NCBI GenBank assembly: GCA_009692585.1
Contig: SHYX01000023.1
Coordinates: 1 to 64,000 of the forward strand
Origin: Myxococcales bacterium
Lineage (GTDB): Bacteria; Myxococcota; UBA796; SXON01
Length of the DNA stretch: 64,000 nt
Direction of reading: 5' to 3'
Part shown: positions 7,862 to 16,063 of the stretch, one piece after another
How the letters are laid out: each line of letters starts with the position of its first letter
Position numbering within the stretch: the stretch's first letter is position 1
Notes under the pieces: generated by a model
Told to the model about the DNA's origin: nothing
What the model saw: only the letters and a program-made list of their open reading frames with translations
The model's database searches: none
Position numbers and translations under genes: made by a program

Positions 7862-9468
7862 TCGCGATTCTCCTGGCGACGCTCTCCGGTTGTGACACCG
7901 AGACTCCCGAGACGGCCGTGGTCGACGCGCCAGTCGAGCTGGTGTCCCTGGAGGCGCCGCGACTGTTGCGGCGGATCTCGCTCGATCTGCGCGGTACGCT
8001 GCCGCCGATCGATGAGTTGGACCGCGTGGAAGCCGACCCGACGCAGGTGCCGGTGCTGGCGGCCACCTACCTTGCGGATCCGAACTTCGAGGATCGGTTG
8101 GTGTCGCTCCTGGCCGAGCGTTGGCACACCGTTCTGGACGTCTACGAGGTCAACTCCGGCGATTATCGACTGGACGCCGCGTTTGCCGACGGCTTCGCGC
8201 ATGCCGTCGGGGAAGAGCCCCTTCGAATCATCGCGCACGTGGTCGCCAACGACCTGCCCTATGCCGAGATCGTGACCGCCGACTACACCATGGCCGACCC
8301 CATCCTCGGCTCGGTGTGGCCTCTGGAGCGGGCCTCGGAGGAGCTGGGGTGGACCCAGGCCTGGTACACCGACCTCCGACCCGCGGCGGGGGTGCTCGCG
8401 ACCAATGGCTTCTATTGGCGTTATGTCACCAACGTATCCAACAAGAGCCGAGGGCGGGTCGCGGCGATCTCGCGACTGTTGTTGTGCACCGACATGTTGG
8501 GTCGGCCGGTGAACTTCGAACGCAGCCAGAGCCTGGACCCCGAGGAGGCCATCCGTACCGAGCCGGGGTGTGTCACCTGTCACGCCACGGTCGATCCGAT
8601 GGCGGCGAGCATGTTCGGGTTCTGGTGGACGATCCAATACAACCCCTACGAGATGCAGACCTACCACCCCGAGCGCGAACGCCTGGGTCCCGAGCTGCTG
8701 CTCACTCAACCCGGCTACTACGGCACGCCCATGGCCGGCCTGGTCGATCTCGGGTGGTACCTCTCCGAGGATCCGCGGTTCAACCGCTGCGCCGCCGAGA
8801 GCTACGCCGAACAGCTCTGGCGTCGGCCCGCCGACATCACCGACTACGAGACCATCGAGACCCTCCGCGCCGACTTCGAAGCGCAGGGCACCCACCCCCA
8901 GGCCTTGATTCTCGATGTCCTGGCCACGCCGCAGTACGCTGCGGGCGGCTTCACGGCCGACGCGAGCGAGGATGCCCGCACGCGCGAGGTGGTGGAGCGA
9001 TTGTTGTCACCCAATCAGCAGCGCCTGCTCTTCGAAGAGTTGGCCGGCCTTGAGTTCACCCAGTTCGATCACGTGGGGCTCGAGAACGACGTCGCGGGCT
9101 ACCGTGTCCTGGCCGGCGGGGTCGATGGCTACAGTGTCACCAGCCCGCAGGCCATCCCCGGGCTCACCTGGGAGCTGGTGAACAAGCGGATCGCCCAGGC
9201 GTCCGCCGAACTCATCGTCGAGCGCGATCTGACGCACGCGGATGCCAAGGTGTTGTCGATCGGCGCCGAGGTGCGCCCCGGCGAGGCGGCGTTCGACGAT
9301 CAGTTGGCGGCCCTCCACTGGCGCCTCTTCGCGATTCGGGCAGATGAGGTCTGGGCGGCAGAGATGGCTGCCCTCTGGACGGAGGTGGAGGCCATCGAAG
9401 GCTCGACCTCCGCGTGGGAGGCGGTCTTGGAGGCCTGTTTCCGCGACCCGCTGTTCGTGGCCTACTGA
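7858..9468 (+). CDS. DUF1549/DUF1588-like lipoprotein with one heme c motif
   Basis: A 536-residue protein beginning VIAILLATLSGC, a short lipoprotein signal with Cys at residue 12. The segment LLRRISLDLRGTLPPIDELD is like the N terminus of DUF1549 proteins, and CVTCHATVDPMA is a CxxCH heme-c attachment site placed as in DUF1588-type proteins. These Planctomycete-type cytochrome proteins typically sit beside DUF1501 genes, as here. The biochemical role of these families is unknown; they are thought to act together outside the cytoplasmic membrane. The start is GTG at 7858 overlapping the previous stop by four bases; the open frame reaches further upstream inside the previous gene but has no better start. 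Confidence 0.75.
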   Translation: MIAILLATLSGCDTETPETAVVDAPVELVSLEAPRLLRRISLDLRGTLPPIDELDRVEADPTQVPVLAATYLADPNFEDRLVSLLAERWHTVLDVYEVNSGDYRLDAAFADGFAHAVGEEPLRIIAHVVANDLPYAEIVTADYTMADPILGSVWPLERASEELGWTQAWYTDLRPAAGVLATNGFYWRYVTNVSNKSRGRVAAISRLLLCTDMLGRPVNFERSQSLDPEEAIRTEPGCVTCHATVDPMAASMFGFWWTIQYNPYEMQTYHPERERLGPELLLTQPGYYGTPMAGLVDLGWYLSEDPRFNRCAAESYAEQLWRRPADITDYETIETLRADFEAQGTHPQALILDVLATPQYAAGGFTADASEDARTREVVERLLSPNQQRLLFEELAGLEFTQFDHVGLENDVAGYRVLAGGVDGYSVTSPQAIPGLTWELVNKRIAQASAELIVERDLTHADAKVLSIGAEVRPGEAAFDDQLAALHWRLFAIRADEVWAAEMAALWTEVEAIEGSTSAWEAVLEACFRDPLFVAY

Positions 9469-10709
9469 TGCGCGGACTCAGCCGGCGTGGGGTGTTGGGA
9501 CTCGGGGCCGCGGGGCTGCTGCTGCCTCGTTTCGGCTTTGCCGACCCCGTGGCGGGGAACAAACGACGATTCTTGTTCATCCACTGTTCCGGCGGGTGGG
9601 ACACCACCTACTGTTTTCAACCGAACTTCGGGTCCAGCATCGTGGACATGGAATCCCAGTCGACCGAGGCCGAGGTCGGCGGCATCCGCTTCGTCGACAA
9701 CGCGGCGCGACCCAATGTGCGCAGCTTCTTCGAGACGTATGCCGCGCGCACCTGTGTCGTCAACGGCATCGAGGTCCGCAGCATCACCCACGAACGCTGC
9801 CGCCGCATCATGATGACCGGACTCGCCGAGGGGCAGACCGACGACTGGGGCGCCATCCTGGCGGGAAACGCGGTGGATCGACAGCTCCTCCCCTACTTCG
9901 TGCTCAGTGGGACGGCGTTCTCGGCCAAATACTCCAGTCGCATCGTCCGCGTCGGCGCCGCGGGACAGCTCTCGAACCTCGCCACCGGCAACGCGCTCCG
10001 CCGTACCGACCACGTTTTTGCCGTCCCCTCGGATGAACGCGATCGAATCGTGGATTCCTACGTGCGGGCTCGCATGGGCGCGGCAGCGCCCAAGAGCGCC
10101 ATCGCGACCGCGGCCGCCGGCGCGCTCGACGACGTCGAGGGCCTGAAGAGCTATATGGACAGGCTCGACATCGGAACCTACAACAATGGTTGTTACTCGC
10201 TCGACAGTCACATCTCGACGGTGTGGGACGTGTTCGAGCTCGGGCTCGCCCGGACCGCCCTCATCGAGTACCGCGGGTGGTGCGCCGAGGGCTGGGACAC
10301 CCACTCCAGCAACGAGCGCCAGGGTCTGCACTTCGACGAGCTGTTCGAGTACCTGGCGCTGGGCATCGCCGACCTCGACTCCCGCCAGGCGGCGGCGGGC
10401 GGTCCGCTCGCCGATGAGACCGTGATCGTCGTGTTCTCGGAGATGGGACGCACGCCCCAGCTCAACGGGGGGAGCGGCCGCGACCACTGGACGTTCACCA
10501 GCGCCATGGTGGTCGGGTCAGGCGTCAAGGGCGGGCAGGTGGTCGGCGGCTACGACGACAGCGGGTACGGCTCGGCGGTGGACTTTGCCACCGGGGAGCC
10601 GCTCGCCAAAGGCACCGGCGTATCCGCGGCGAATTTCGGGGCCACGCTCCTGGCGCTGGGAGACGTCGACCCCGGCGAGACCGCCCCGATAACCGCGGTG
10701 TTGGCTTGA
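9468..10709 (+). CDS. DUF1501 family protein with Tat-like signal
   Basis: A 413-residue protein beginning MRGLSRRGVLGLGAAGLLL, a twin-arginine-type signal, so it is probably exported folded. The body has the features of DUF1501 proteins, a branch of the alkaline-phosphatase/sulfatase-like fold: FIHCSGGWDTTYC, ITHERCRRIMMTG, GWDTHSSN, VFSEMGRTPQLN and GRDHWTF. DUF1501 genes almost always follow DUF1549/1588/1800-type genes, as here. Their substrate is not established. The ATG at 9468 overlaps the previous stop by one base (TGATG), so the operon is tightly coupled. Confidence 0.85.
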   Translation: MRGLSRRGVLGLGAAGLLLPRFGFADPVAGNKRRFLFIHCSGGWDTTYCFQPNFGSSIVDMESQSTEAEVGGIRFVDNAARPNVRSFFETYAARTCVVNGIEVRSITHERCRRIMMTGLAEGQTDDWGAILAGNAVDRQLLPYFVLSGTAFSAKYSSRIVRVGAAGQLSNLATGNALRRTDHVFAVPSDERDRIVDSYVRARMGAAAPKSAIATAAAGALDDVEGLKSYMDRLDIGTYNNGCYSLDSHISTVWDVFELGLARTALIEYRGWCAEGWDTHSSNERQGLHFDELFEYLALGIADLDSRQAAAGGPLADETVIVVFSEMGRTPQLNGGSGRDHWTFTSAMVVGSGVKGGQVVGGYDDSGYGSAVDFATGEPLAKGTGVSAANFGATLLALGDVDPGETAPITAVLA

Positions 10710-11044
10710 TCGTGCTCGCCTTATGGGCCGGCTGTGCCACCGACAGCGAGGACACCGCAGAGGCGTGGTGTACCGAGCAGCCCGAGGTCACCTGGGACTC
10801 CTTCAGCCACGGCTTCATGCTCGACTATTGCACGTCCTGTCACTCGGTCAACAACACCAGCAGCCGCTACGGCGCACCCGACGGTGTCAACTTCGATGCG
10901 GAGTCCGATGTCGCCGCCCTCGTCGAGCGCGTCTGGGTGCGAGTGATCGCGGACGAGGACATGCCGGCGGCCGGCGGTGTGTACCCCGGCGACCTGTACC
11001 TTCTGGACGTCTACCTGACCTGCACGCTCGACCGTACGCCTTGA
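10706..11044 (+). CDS. Small cytochrome-c-like lipoprotein
   Basis: A 112-residue protein beginning (TTG)IVLALWAGC, a short lipoprotein signal with Cys at residue 10. It contains the heme c site CTSCHS near residue 47, and DEDMPAAGG further on, which supplies a possible methionine axial ligand in the pattern usual for small cytochrome c domains. It overlaps the DUF1501 stop by four bases and is probably the electron-carrying fourth member of that operon. Its 3' end overlaps the convergent gene by 34 bases. Confidence 0.65.
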   Translation: MIVLALWAGCATDSEDTAEAWCTEQPEVTWDSFSHGFMLDYCTSCHSVNNTSSRYGAPDGVNFDAESDVAALVERVWVRVIADEDMPAAGGVYPGDLYLLDVYLTCTLDRTP

Positions 11045-11406
11045 GCGGAGACCGCGCACGCACGGGCGGCAGCGGCGTCGCAGCGCACCACGAGATCCTT
11101 GCGGTCGGCCACCATGAGCGCCCCGGCGGGTGAGCTGTACACCTGGCCGTCGGGGAACTCCACGCGGAAGGCGTAGCTTCCACGCGCAATCCATCCCGGC
11201 GGCATCACCTTCTGTCCGATGAGGACGCCGAGGGTGCCGGGGCCTTCGAGCGACACCTGGGAGCCCGGCGGGTACAGCGCCTGGTCGCGCTGGTCGACCT
11301 CGGGCGAATCGTCGGTGAGCGCCTGGACTCCGCCGACGACCAGGACCACCACGATCGCGACGGCGGCGACGAACCAGACGGGGATGGTATTGGGGGCACC
11401 GAGCAT
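11011..11406 (-). CDS. Small single-pass membrane protein of unknown function
   Basis: A 131-residue protein starting MLGAPNTIPVWFVAAV, with one membrane helix at residues about 9-28. The extracytoplasmic part has GSQVSLEGPGTLGVLIG, MPPGWIARGSYAFRVEF and a pair of cysteines (VVRCDAAAARAC). I see no family. The frame is open further upstream, but the ATG at 11406 places the hydrophobic segment at the N terminus and avoids overlap with the divergent lipoprotein gene. Confidence 0.6.
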   Translation of the reverse strand: MLGAPNTIPVWFVAAVAIVVVLVVGGVQALTDDSPEVDQRDQALYPPGSQVSLEGPGTLGVLIGQKVMPPGWIARGSYAFRVEFPDGQVYSSPAGALMVADRKDLVVRCDAAAARACAVSAQGVRSSVQVR

Positions 11407-11481
11407 CGTTCCGGCGCGTAACCGTGCTTCGGGTGGCGCGTGAGGCGCTGAGTTTGTAAGTGTCCGGGCCCCAGGACGCCG

Positions 11482-12921
11482 ATGTACCTCTTGTTCGCCC
11501 TCGCCTGTTCCACCCCCGATGCCGTCGTGTCCCCGCCTTCCTCTCCGGTGGCGACCGCACCGTCGCCAGACGGCGGCTTCGCCAACATCGGCCCCGCCCG
11601 GGTGGTCGAGGCGGTGCACGGTGACGGCCGCAGCTACCTGCACATCGAAGAGGCCGGCTACGACTTCTGGGTGTCGGTGCCGAAGCTGCAGGTCAAGGTC
11701 GAGGATCGGGTGCTCCTCGGGCAAGGACCGCTCCAGGCGACGTTGACCAGCGCCGAGCTGGCTCGCGAGTTCAAGCCGATCACCGTCATCGAAGCCGTGC
11801 GGGTCGCCGCGCCGGACGAGGCCGCGGGGGCCCTGGCGCCGCTGGAGGGTGGCGTGTCGGTCGGCGACGTGTACGCCCGCAAGGCGGAGCTTGCCGGGAA
11901 GGTGGTCAAGGTTAGGGGGCGTGTGGTCAAGGCGAACAAGGGCATCTTCGGAAAGAACTGGTACCACCTTCGTGATGGCACCGGAGCCGAGGAGACCAAC
12001 GACCTGACCGTCACCGGCCTCGCCGACGCAGAGGTGGGGGACACCATCGTTGCCCAGGCCCCCCTCACGCTCGATCGCGACCTCGGCTTCGGCTACTTCT
12101 TCTCCGTGATCCTGGAGGATGCGGAGATCACCGTGGACGGCGCCTCCGCGCCGGCCCCCGCGGACCACGCTCCCGCCCCCCCCACGCCTCCCGCCGGCCC
12201 GGCGCCGGCCGGCGTGGCGCCTCCCGAAGGCGGGGCGCCTGCCGCGGGGGTGTCCGGCCCGGTTCCGACCGTGGCTGCCCCGGTCGCGGCGCCTGCCGTC
12301 GTCACCCGGCTCACCGGCCCGGTCGACTCGACCCTGCCCAGGGCGCCCTCCCGCAGCTTCCTGGGACTCGAGATCGGCGCGGCGAGCGGCCCGGCGCTCG
12401 ACGCCTGGCTCGCCGACAAGAAGCTGGTCTGCGAAACCGACCCGGCGTCACGCCGCGCCACGGTGCGCACGCAGTGCGAGAAGGACGTTCCCGTCGGCAT
12501 TCTGGAGGGACGCACGGTGTCAGGGAAGGTGACCCAGATGCTGTTCTCCCGCGGCGACGACGGCCCCATCCACTACGCGGCGACCTCCCGTCGTTACTCG
12601 TTGCCCAAGGACGCGGTGCTCGATTTCGAGAGCACGATGACGACCCTGTCCACGCTCTTCGGGGCTCCGCCGCGGGTCAAGCCGGTGGACGTCGCCCGGC
12701 TCGATGGCAAGGTCGTCCGCTTCTCGGCGGACTGGACCTTCGCGGACCTCGACGTGAGCTTGTCCCTGTTTCGCGCCGGGACCGCCTACTGGTCGGTCAA
12801 TGAGAGCTGGTCGGTTCCTGGCGTTGAGGCTGGAATGAAGCCCCGACCAGGCAGCCGCGGCCACGGAGACGTCGCGTCGCGACCTGAAGGATGGAACCCC
12901 CACGTCGTCACCGGGCCTTGA
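11482..12921 (+). CDS. Lipoprotein with OB-fold-like domain and Pro/Ala linker
   Basis: A 479-residue protein starting MYLLFALAC, a signal of only eight residues before the lipobox Cys. Residues about 130-215 (AGKVVKVRGRVVKANKGIF, NWYHLRDGTG) have the pattern of an OB-fold nucleic-acid-binding-like domain found in many secreted proteins. A Pro/Ala/Gly-rich linker at about 220-275 follows, then a C-terminal domain of unknown type (FLGLEIGAASGPALDAWLADK). AGGA lies eight bases before the ATG at 11482 and may be a weak ribosome site. The function is unknown. Confidence 0.65.
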   Translation: MYLLFALACSTPDAVVSPPSSPVATAPSPDGGFANIGPARVVEAVHGDGRSYLHIEEAGYDFWVSVPKLQVKVEDRVLLGQGPLQATLTSAELAREFKPITVIEAVRVAAPDEAAGALAPLEGGVSVGDVYARKAELAGKVVKVRGRVVKANKGIFGKNWYHLRDGTGAEETNDLTVTGLADAEVGDTIVAQAPLTLDRDLGFGYFFSVILEDAEITVDGASAPAPADHAPAPPTPPAGPAPAGVAPPEGGAPAAGVSGPVPTVAAPVAAPAVVTRLTGPVDSTLPRAPSRSFLGLEIGAASGPALDAWLADKKLVCETDPASRRATVRTQCEKDVPVGILEGRTVSGKVTQMLFSRGDDGPIHYAATSRRYSLPKDAVLDFESTMTTLSTLFGAPPRVKPVDVARLDGKVVRFSADWTFADLDVSLSLFRAGTAYWSVNESWSVPGVEAGMKPRPGSRGHGDVASRPEGWNPHVVTGP

Positions 12922-13002
12922 CACAACGCCGACAATGGATAAACAGCGGGGCCCGGTAGCGATCCGCGAAGCCACGCGGCGCGTGCTTGTCCAGGAGACC
13001 AG

Positions 13003-13962
13003 ATGACTCGTTTCGCCTTCGCCGCGGTCCTCCCCCTTGCCTTCTTCGCCTGCGATACCGCCAAGGACACGGCCGACACCGCGGATACCGCCGCGGATAC
13101 CGCCGCGGATACCGCCGCGGACACCGACACCGGCGACTCCGGCATCCACACGGGGGACACCGACACCGACACCGGCGACACCGCCGAGGTCACCCTGTAC
13201 GAGACCATCGGCGGGGAGGACGCGGTCCGCGCGGTCGTGCAGGAATTCGTCAAGCAGGTCGGCTCTGACATTCGCATCAACTGGTTCTTCGCCAACACCG
13301 ACCTGCCGGCGCTCGAACGGAAGCTTGAGGAACAGATCTGCGAGGCCACGGGTGGCCCCTGCACCTACACCGGCGGCCAGATGATGATCGTCCACCAGGG
13401 CATGGCCATCACCGATGGGCAGTTCGGCGCCCTGGTCGAGGACCTGCTCAAGGCGCTTGACGTGCTGGGAGTCCCGTACAGCGCCACGCTCGACGGCTCG
13501 CAGCCGATCGACGCGCTGCTGCTGGCGCTCGTCGGCATGCAGGCCGAGATCGTGACGGACCCCGCGGGCGACACCGTCTACTTCAACCAGCTGGGCGGGC
13601 ACGCGGCCGTCGAGGCGGTCATCGACGGGATGCTCGGCAACGTCGCGGCGGATGTCCGGATCAACTCGTTCTTTGCGGCGACGGACATCCCGACTCTGCG
13701 CGGCAACCTGGTCGATCAGGTGTGCCAGGCGACGGGGGGGTACTGTACCTACGAGGGCAGGACGATGTTGGAGACCCACGCCGGAATGTGCGTCGCCGAC
13801 GCCGATTTCGACGCCCTGGTCGAGGATCTGTTCAAGTCCCTGGACGACCTCAGCGTCACCCACAGCGAGGCCCTTGACGGCAGCGGCGCCGCCGACAACC
13901 TGATCCTGGCGCTGGCCGGGATGCGCGCCGACATCGTCGAGAACTGCGCCGTCGTCGAATGA
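13003..13962 (+). CDS. Lipoprotein with two tandem truncated-hemoglobin (group I-like) domains
   Basis: A 319-residue protein. The signal ends PLAFFAC (lipobox Cys17) and a Thr/Asp/Ala repeat linker spans residues 18-62. Two truncated-globin domains follow, at about 65-185 and 191-308. Each has the family pattern: LYETIGGEDAV / FNQLGGHAAV at helix A-B, IRINWFFANTD / VRINSFFAATD, then CEATGGPCTY / CQATGGYCTY, and proximal histidines in VHQGM (His131) and THAGM (His259). Each domain has an extra cysteine pair (113/120 and 241/248) that could form a disulfide, consistent with export. Truncated hemoglobins bind O2 or NO. AGGAG precedes the ATG by five bases. Heme binding is inferred. Confidence 0.8.
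   Translation: MTRFAFAAVLPLAFFACDTAKDTADTADTAADTAADTAADTDTGDSGIHTGDTDTDTGDTAEVTLYETIGGEDAVRAVVQEFVKQVGSDIRINWFFANTDLPALERKLEEQICEATGGPCTYTGGQMMIVHQGMAITDGQFGALVEDLLKALDVLGVPYSATLDGSQPIDALLLALVGMQAEIVTDPAGDTVYFNQLGGHAAVEAVIDGMLGNVAADVRINSFFAATDIPTLRGNLVDQVCQATGGYCTYEGRTMLETHAGMCVADADFDALVEDLFKSLDDLSVTHSEALDGSGAADNLILALAGMRADIVENCAVVE
13081..13128 (+). repeat. 12-bp tandem repeat coding for the Thr/Asp/Ala linker
   Basis: Four units of GCGGATACCGCC; the fourth is diverged (GCGGACACCGAC). Units begin at 13081, 13093, 13105 and 13117. The repeat encodes the flexible linker between the lipid anchor and the globin domains, and its copy number may vary between strains. Confidence 0.85.
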
Positions 13963-13965
13963 CGC

Positions 13966-14799
13966 TCAACGCAGGCTGTCGTGGCCTGACAGAAGCGGCG
14001 TCACCCGGTCTCGCAAGGACTCCGGGAGGCGCCGTTTCAGCGTCTGGGTCACCTGGGCGGGACTGTAGCGGGCGCTGAAGTGGGTCAGCAGGATGTGCTC
14101 GTTTTGGAGAAGGTCCGCGCGCTCCACCAGCTCGTCCAGGTGAACGTGCCCGCTGCCCCGCGCCTTCTCCACCGGGACGCGGTCGTCCAGGAAGGTGCAC
14201 TCCATCACCAACAGCCTGGCGGTGCGCACCAGCTCTTCGCGCTCGATCACCTCGGGGAGGGTGTCACCGGTGAAGGCGATCTCCACCCGCTCCACGGTCT
14301 CGGTCACCACCTCGCCTGCGAGTCGCCGCGCGCGCACTTCTGCCTCCGAAAGCCCGATGAGCGCGGGGTGAAGGTGGGTGAGCCGGCGGCAGAGCGCGTA
14401 TCCCTGACAGGCAACACGATGCGGGCTGCGGAAGGGGCGCGCGATCCAGCCGCCACCGAGCTCCACGACGTCCCCCGGCCCACAGGCGACCAGGGTGGCC
14501 GGGAGTTCGGACTTGTCGAGTCGGCGCCAGACGTCGAGCAGCGCCTCGAGGTCGGCGGCGTTTTCCCTCGGCACGTACCAGGTAGGCACGGGAGCCTTGA
14601 CGAGGTCGCGCGTGGCCGCGTGGTAGGCGATGCCCCCCGCGTGGTCCATGTGGGTGTGGGTGAGCAGGATTCGCTTACGCTTGACCGCAGAATGCGGGCA
14701 TCGCCCGATGTCGAAGGCGAGGTCCAACTCCGGGAACTGGATGCACGTCTCGATGCCGCCCACGCTGATGGCGTCGATGAGGTAGCCGCACAACCGCAT
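13966..14799 (-). CDS. RNase Z-like metallo-beta-lactamase-fold hydrolase
   Basis: A 277-residue enzyme of the RNase Z / MBL-fold family. Residues 48-53 are HTHMDH, the metal-binding signature, and further ligands are visible in AFTGDT and a late LLTHFSARY. RNase Z removes 3' trailers from tRNA precursors; divergent members act on other phosphodiesters. The frame is open to 14868, but ATG at 14799 is preceded by TAGGAGCGGCC, a good ribosome site, so I choose that start. The gene converges on the globin gene, three bases apart. Confidence 0.75.
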   Translation of the reverse strand: MRLCGYLIDAISVGGIETCIQFPELDLAFDIGRCPHSAVKRKRILLTHTHMDHAGGIAYHAATRDLVKAPVPTWYVPRENAADLEALLDVWRRLDKSELPATLVACGPGDVVELGGGWIARPFRSPHRVACQGYALCRRLTHLHPALIGLSEAEVRARRLAGEVVTETVERVEIAFTGDTLPEVIEREELVRTARLLVMECTFLDDRVPVEKARGSGHVHLDELVERADLLQNEHILLTHFSARYSPAQVTQTLKRRLPESLRDRVTPLLSGHDSLR

Positions 14800-14879
14800 G
14801 GCCGCTCCTATGGCGCCCGGCGACACCTCGCGACAGGCGGTGACTCCCCGATCCGGCTTGAGGTGCATAACTGTGGGTC

Positions 14880-15908
14880 ATGCGCGTACTCCTCGCCCTG
14901 ACGCTCCTCGGGTGTGCCGCCACCGCGTCGGATGCCCCCGCCGTCGCTCCGCCGCCTGCCTTCTCACCCTCGGCGACGCTGGCGCCGCTCGTTGATGTGG
15001 TCAAGCCGGCGGTCGTCAATGTCTACACCACCCAGCGCCAACAGGTGCCGCACTTCTACCAGTACGCCTACGGGCTGCCGGCGGAACAGCTGCAGCAAGG
15101 CCAGGGCTCGGGCTTCGTCATCAGCGCCGACGGCTACATCCTCACCAACAATCACGTCGTAGCCGGCGCGACGGAGGTCAAGGTGAAGTTCGACTCCGGG
15201 GAGGAGTTCCCTGCCAATGTGGTTGGCGCCGACCGCGGGAGCGACGTGGCGCTGTTGAAGATCGAAGCCAAGCGGACTCTGCCGTGGTTGAAGCTTGGCT
15301 CAAGCGAGGCCGCACGGGTGGGCGACTGGGTGGTCGCGGTCGGCAATCCCCTCGGACTTGGGCACACCGTCACCGCCGGCATCGTCTCCGCGAAGGGGCG
15401 CGAGGTTCCGGAGCTCGAAGCACTCGAGGCCTTCATCCAGACCGACGCCAGCATCAATCCCGGAAACTCGGGCGGACCGCTCATCGGCCTGGACGGGAGC
15501 GTCATCGGGATGAATACCGCCATCGTGAGCGGGGCCAACAGCGTGGGCTTTGCGATTCCGTCGGATCACCTGGCTTGGGTCGTGCCGCAGCTGCGGGAGA
15601 AGGGCAGCGTCGCGCGCGGGTGGCTCGGCGTGGGTACGCTGGCGCTCAACGCCCGTGGCCTCCGGGAGTACAAGGTCGAGGCGGGGTTGCTCGTGACCCA
15701 GGTGAGCGACGGGAGCCCCGCCGATGGCTTCGGCTTCGTCCCTGGCGACGTGATCGTGAGCCTGGGCGGCAAGTCCACCAAGACTCCCGAGGACCTCTAC
15801 CGCGCGGTTGCGTCGCGACTTCCAGGTGACGAGATCGCCGTCAAGTACGTCCATGCCGGGAGGATCGTGGAGTCGAAGGTGAAGCTGGGGGCCCGACCAG
15901 CGCAGTAG
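14880..15908 (+). CDS. HtrA/DegP-family serine protease with lipoprotein anchor and one PDZ domain
   Basis: A 342-residue protein starting MRVLLALTLLGC (lipobox Cys12). The trypsin-fold domain shows the triad: His92 in LTNNHVVAG, Asp122 in RGSDVALL and Ser197 in PGNSGGPL. A single PDZ domain covers about 245-335 (GWLGVGT, GSPADGFGFVPGDVI). HtrA proteases degrade or refold damaged envelope proteins. A lipid anchor instead of a cleaved signal or membrane helix would fix it to a membrane leaflet. It is divergent from the RNase Z-like gene. Only one PDZ is present, as in DegS-type members. Confidence 0.9.
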   Translation: MRVLLALTLLGCAATASDAPAVAPPPAFSPSATLAPLVDVVKPAVVNVYTTQRQQVPHFYQYAYGLPAEQLQQGQGSGFVISADGYILTNNHVVAGATEVKVKFDSGEEFPANVVGADRGSDVALLKIEAKRTLPWLKLGSSEAARVGDWVVAVGNPLGLGHTVTAGIVSAKGREVPELEALEAFIQTDASINPGNSGGPLIGLDGSVIGMNTAIVSGANSVGFAIPSDHLAWVVPQLREKGSVARGWLGVGTLALNARGLREYKVEAGLLVTQVSDGSPADGFGFVPGDVIVSLGGKSTKTPEDLYRAVASRLPGDEIAVKYVHAGRIVESKVKLGARPAQ

Positions 15909-15940
15909 GGGGGCGAGCGGCCGGGCTGCCGGTTCCCCCT
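15907..15940 (+). terminator. Possible hairpin after htrA-like gene
   Basis: AGGGGG (15907-15912) can pair with CCCCCT (15935-15940), and CGGC (15918-15921) with GCCG (15928-15931). There is no T-run afterwards, so this is only a candidate terminator or 3' stabilising hairpin. Confidence 0.3.
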
Positions 15941-16063
15941 CTCGTTGGCCGTGGGCCGTTGCGAGCCAGCGCTACCGTCGGCGCCCGGGGCCGGGCTGGA
16001 GGTACGACCGGCAAAGTAGGATGGTAGCTCGGCTATGATACGAGGATTGGCTCTGGCTCCACC

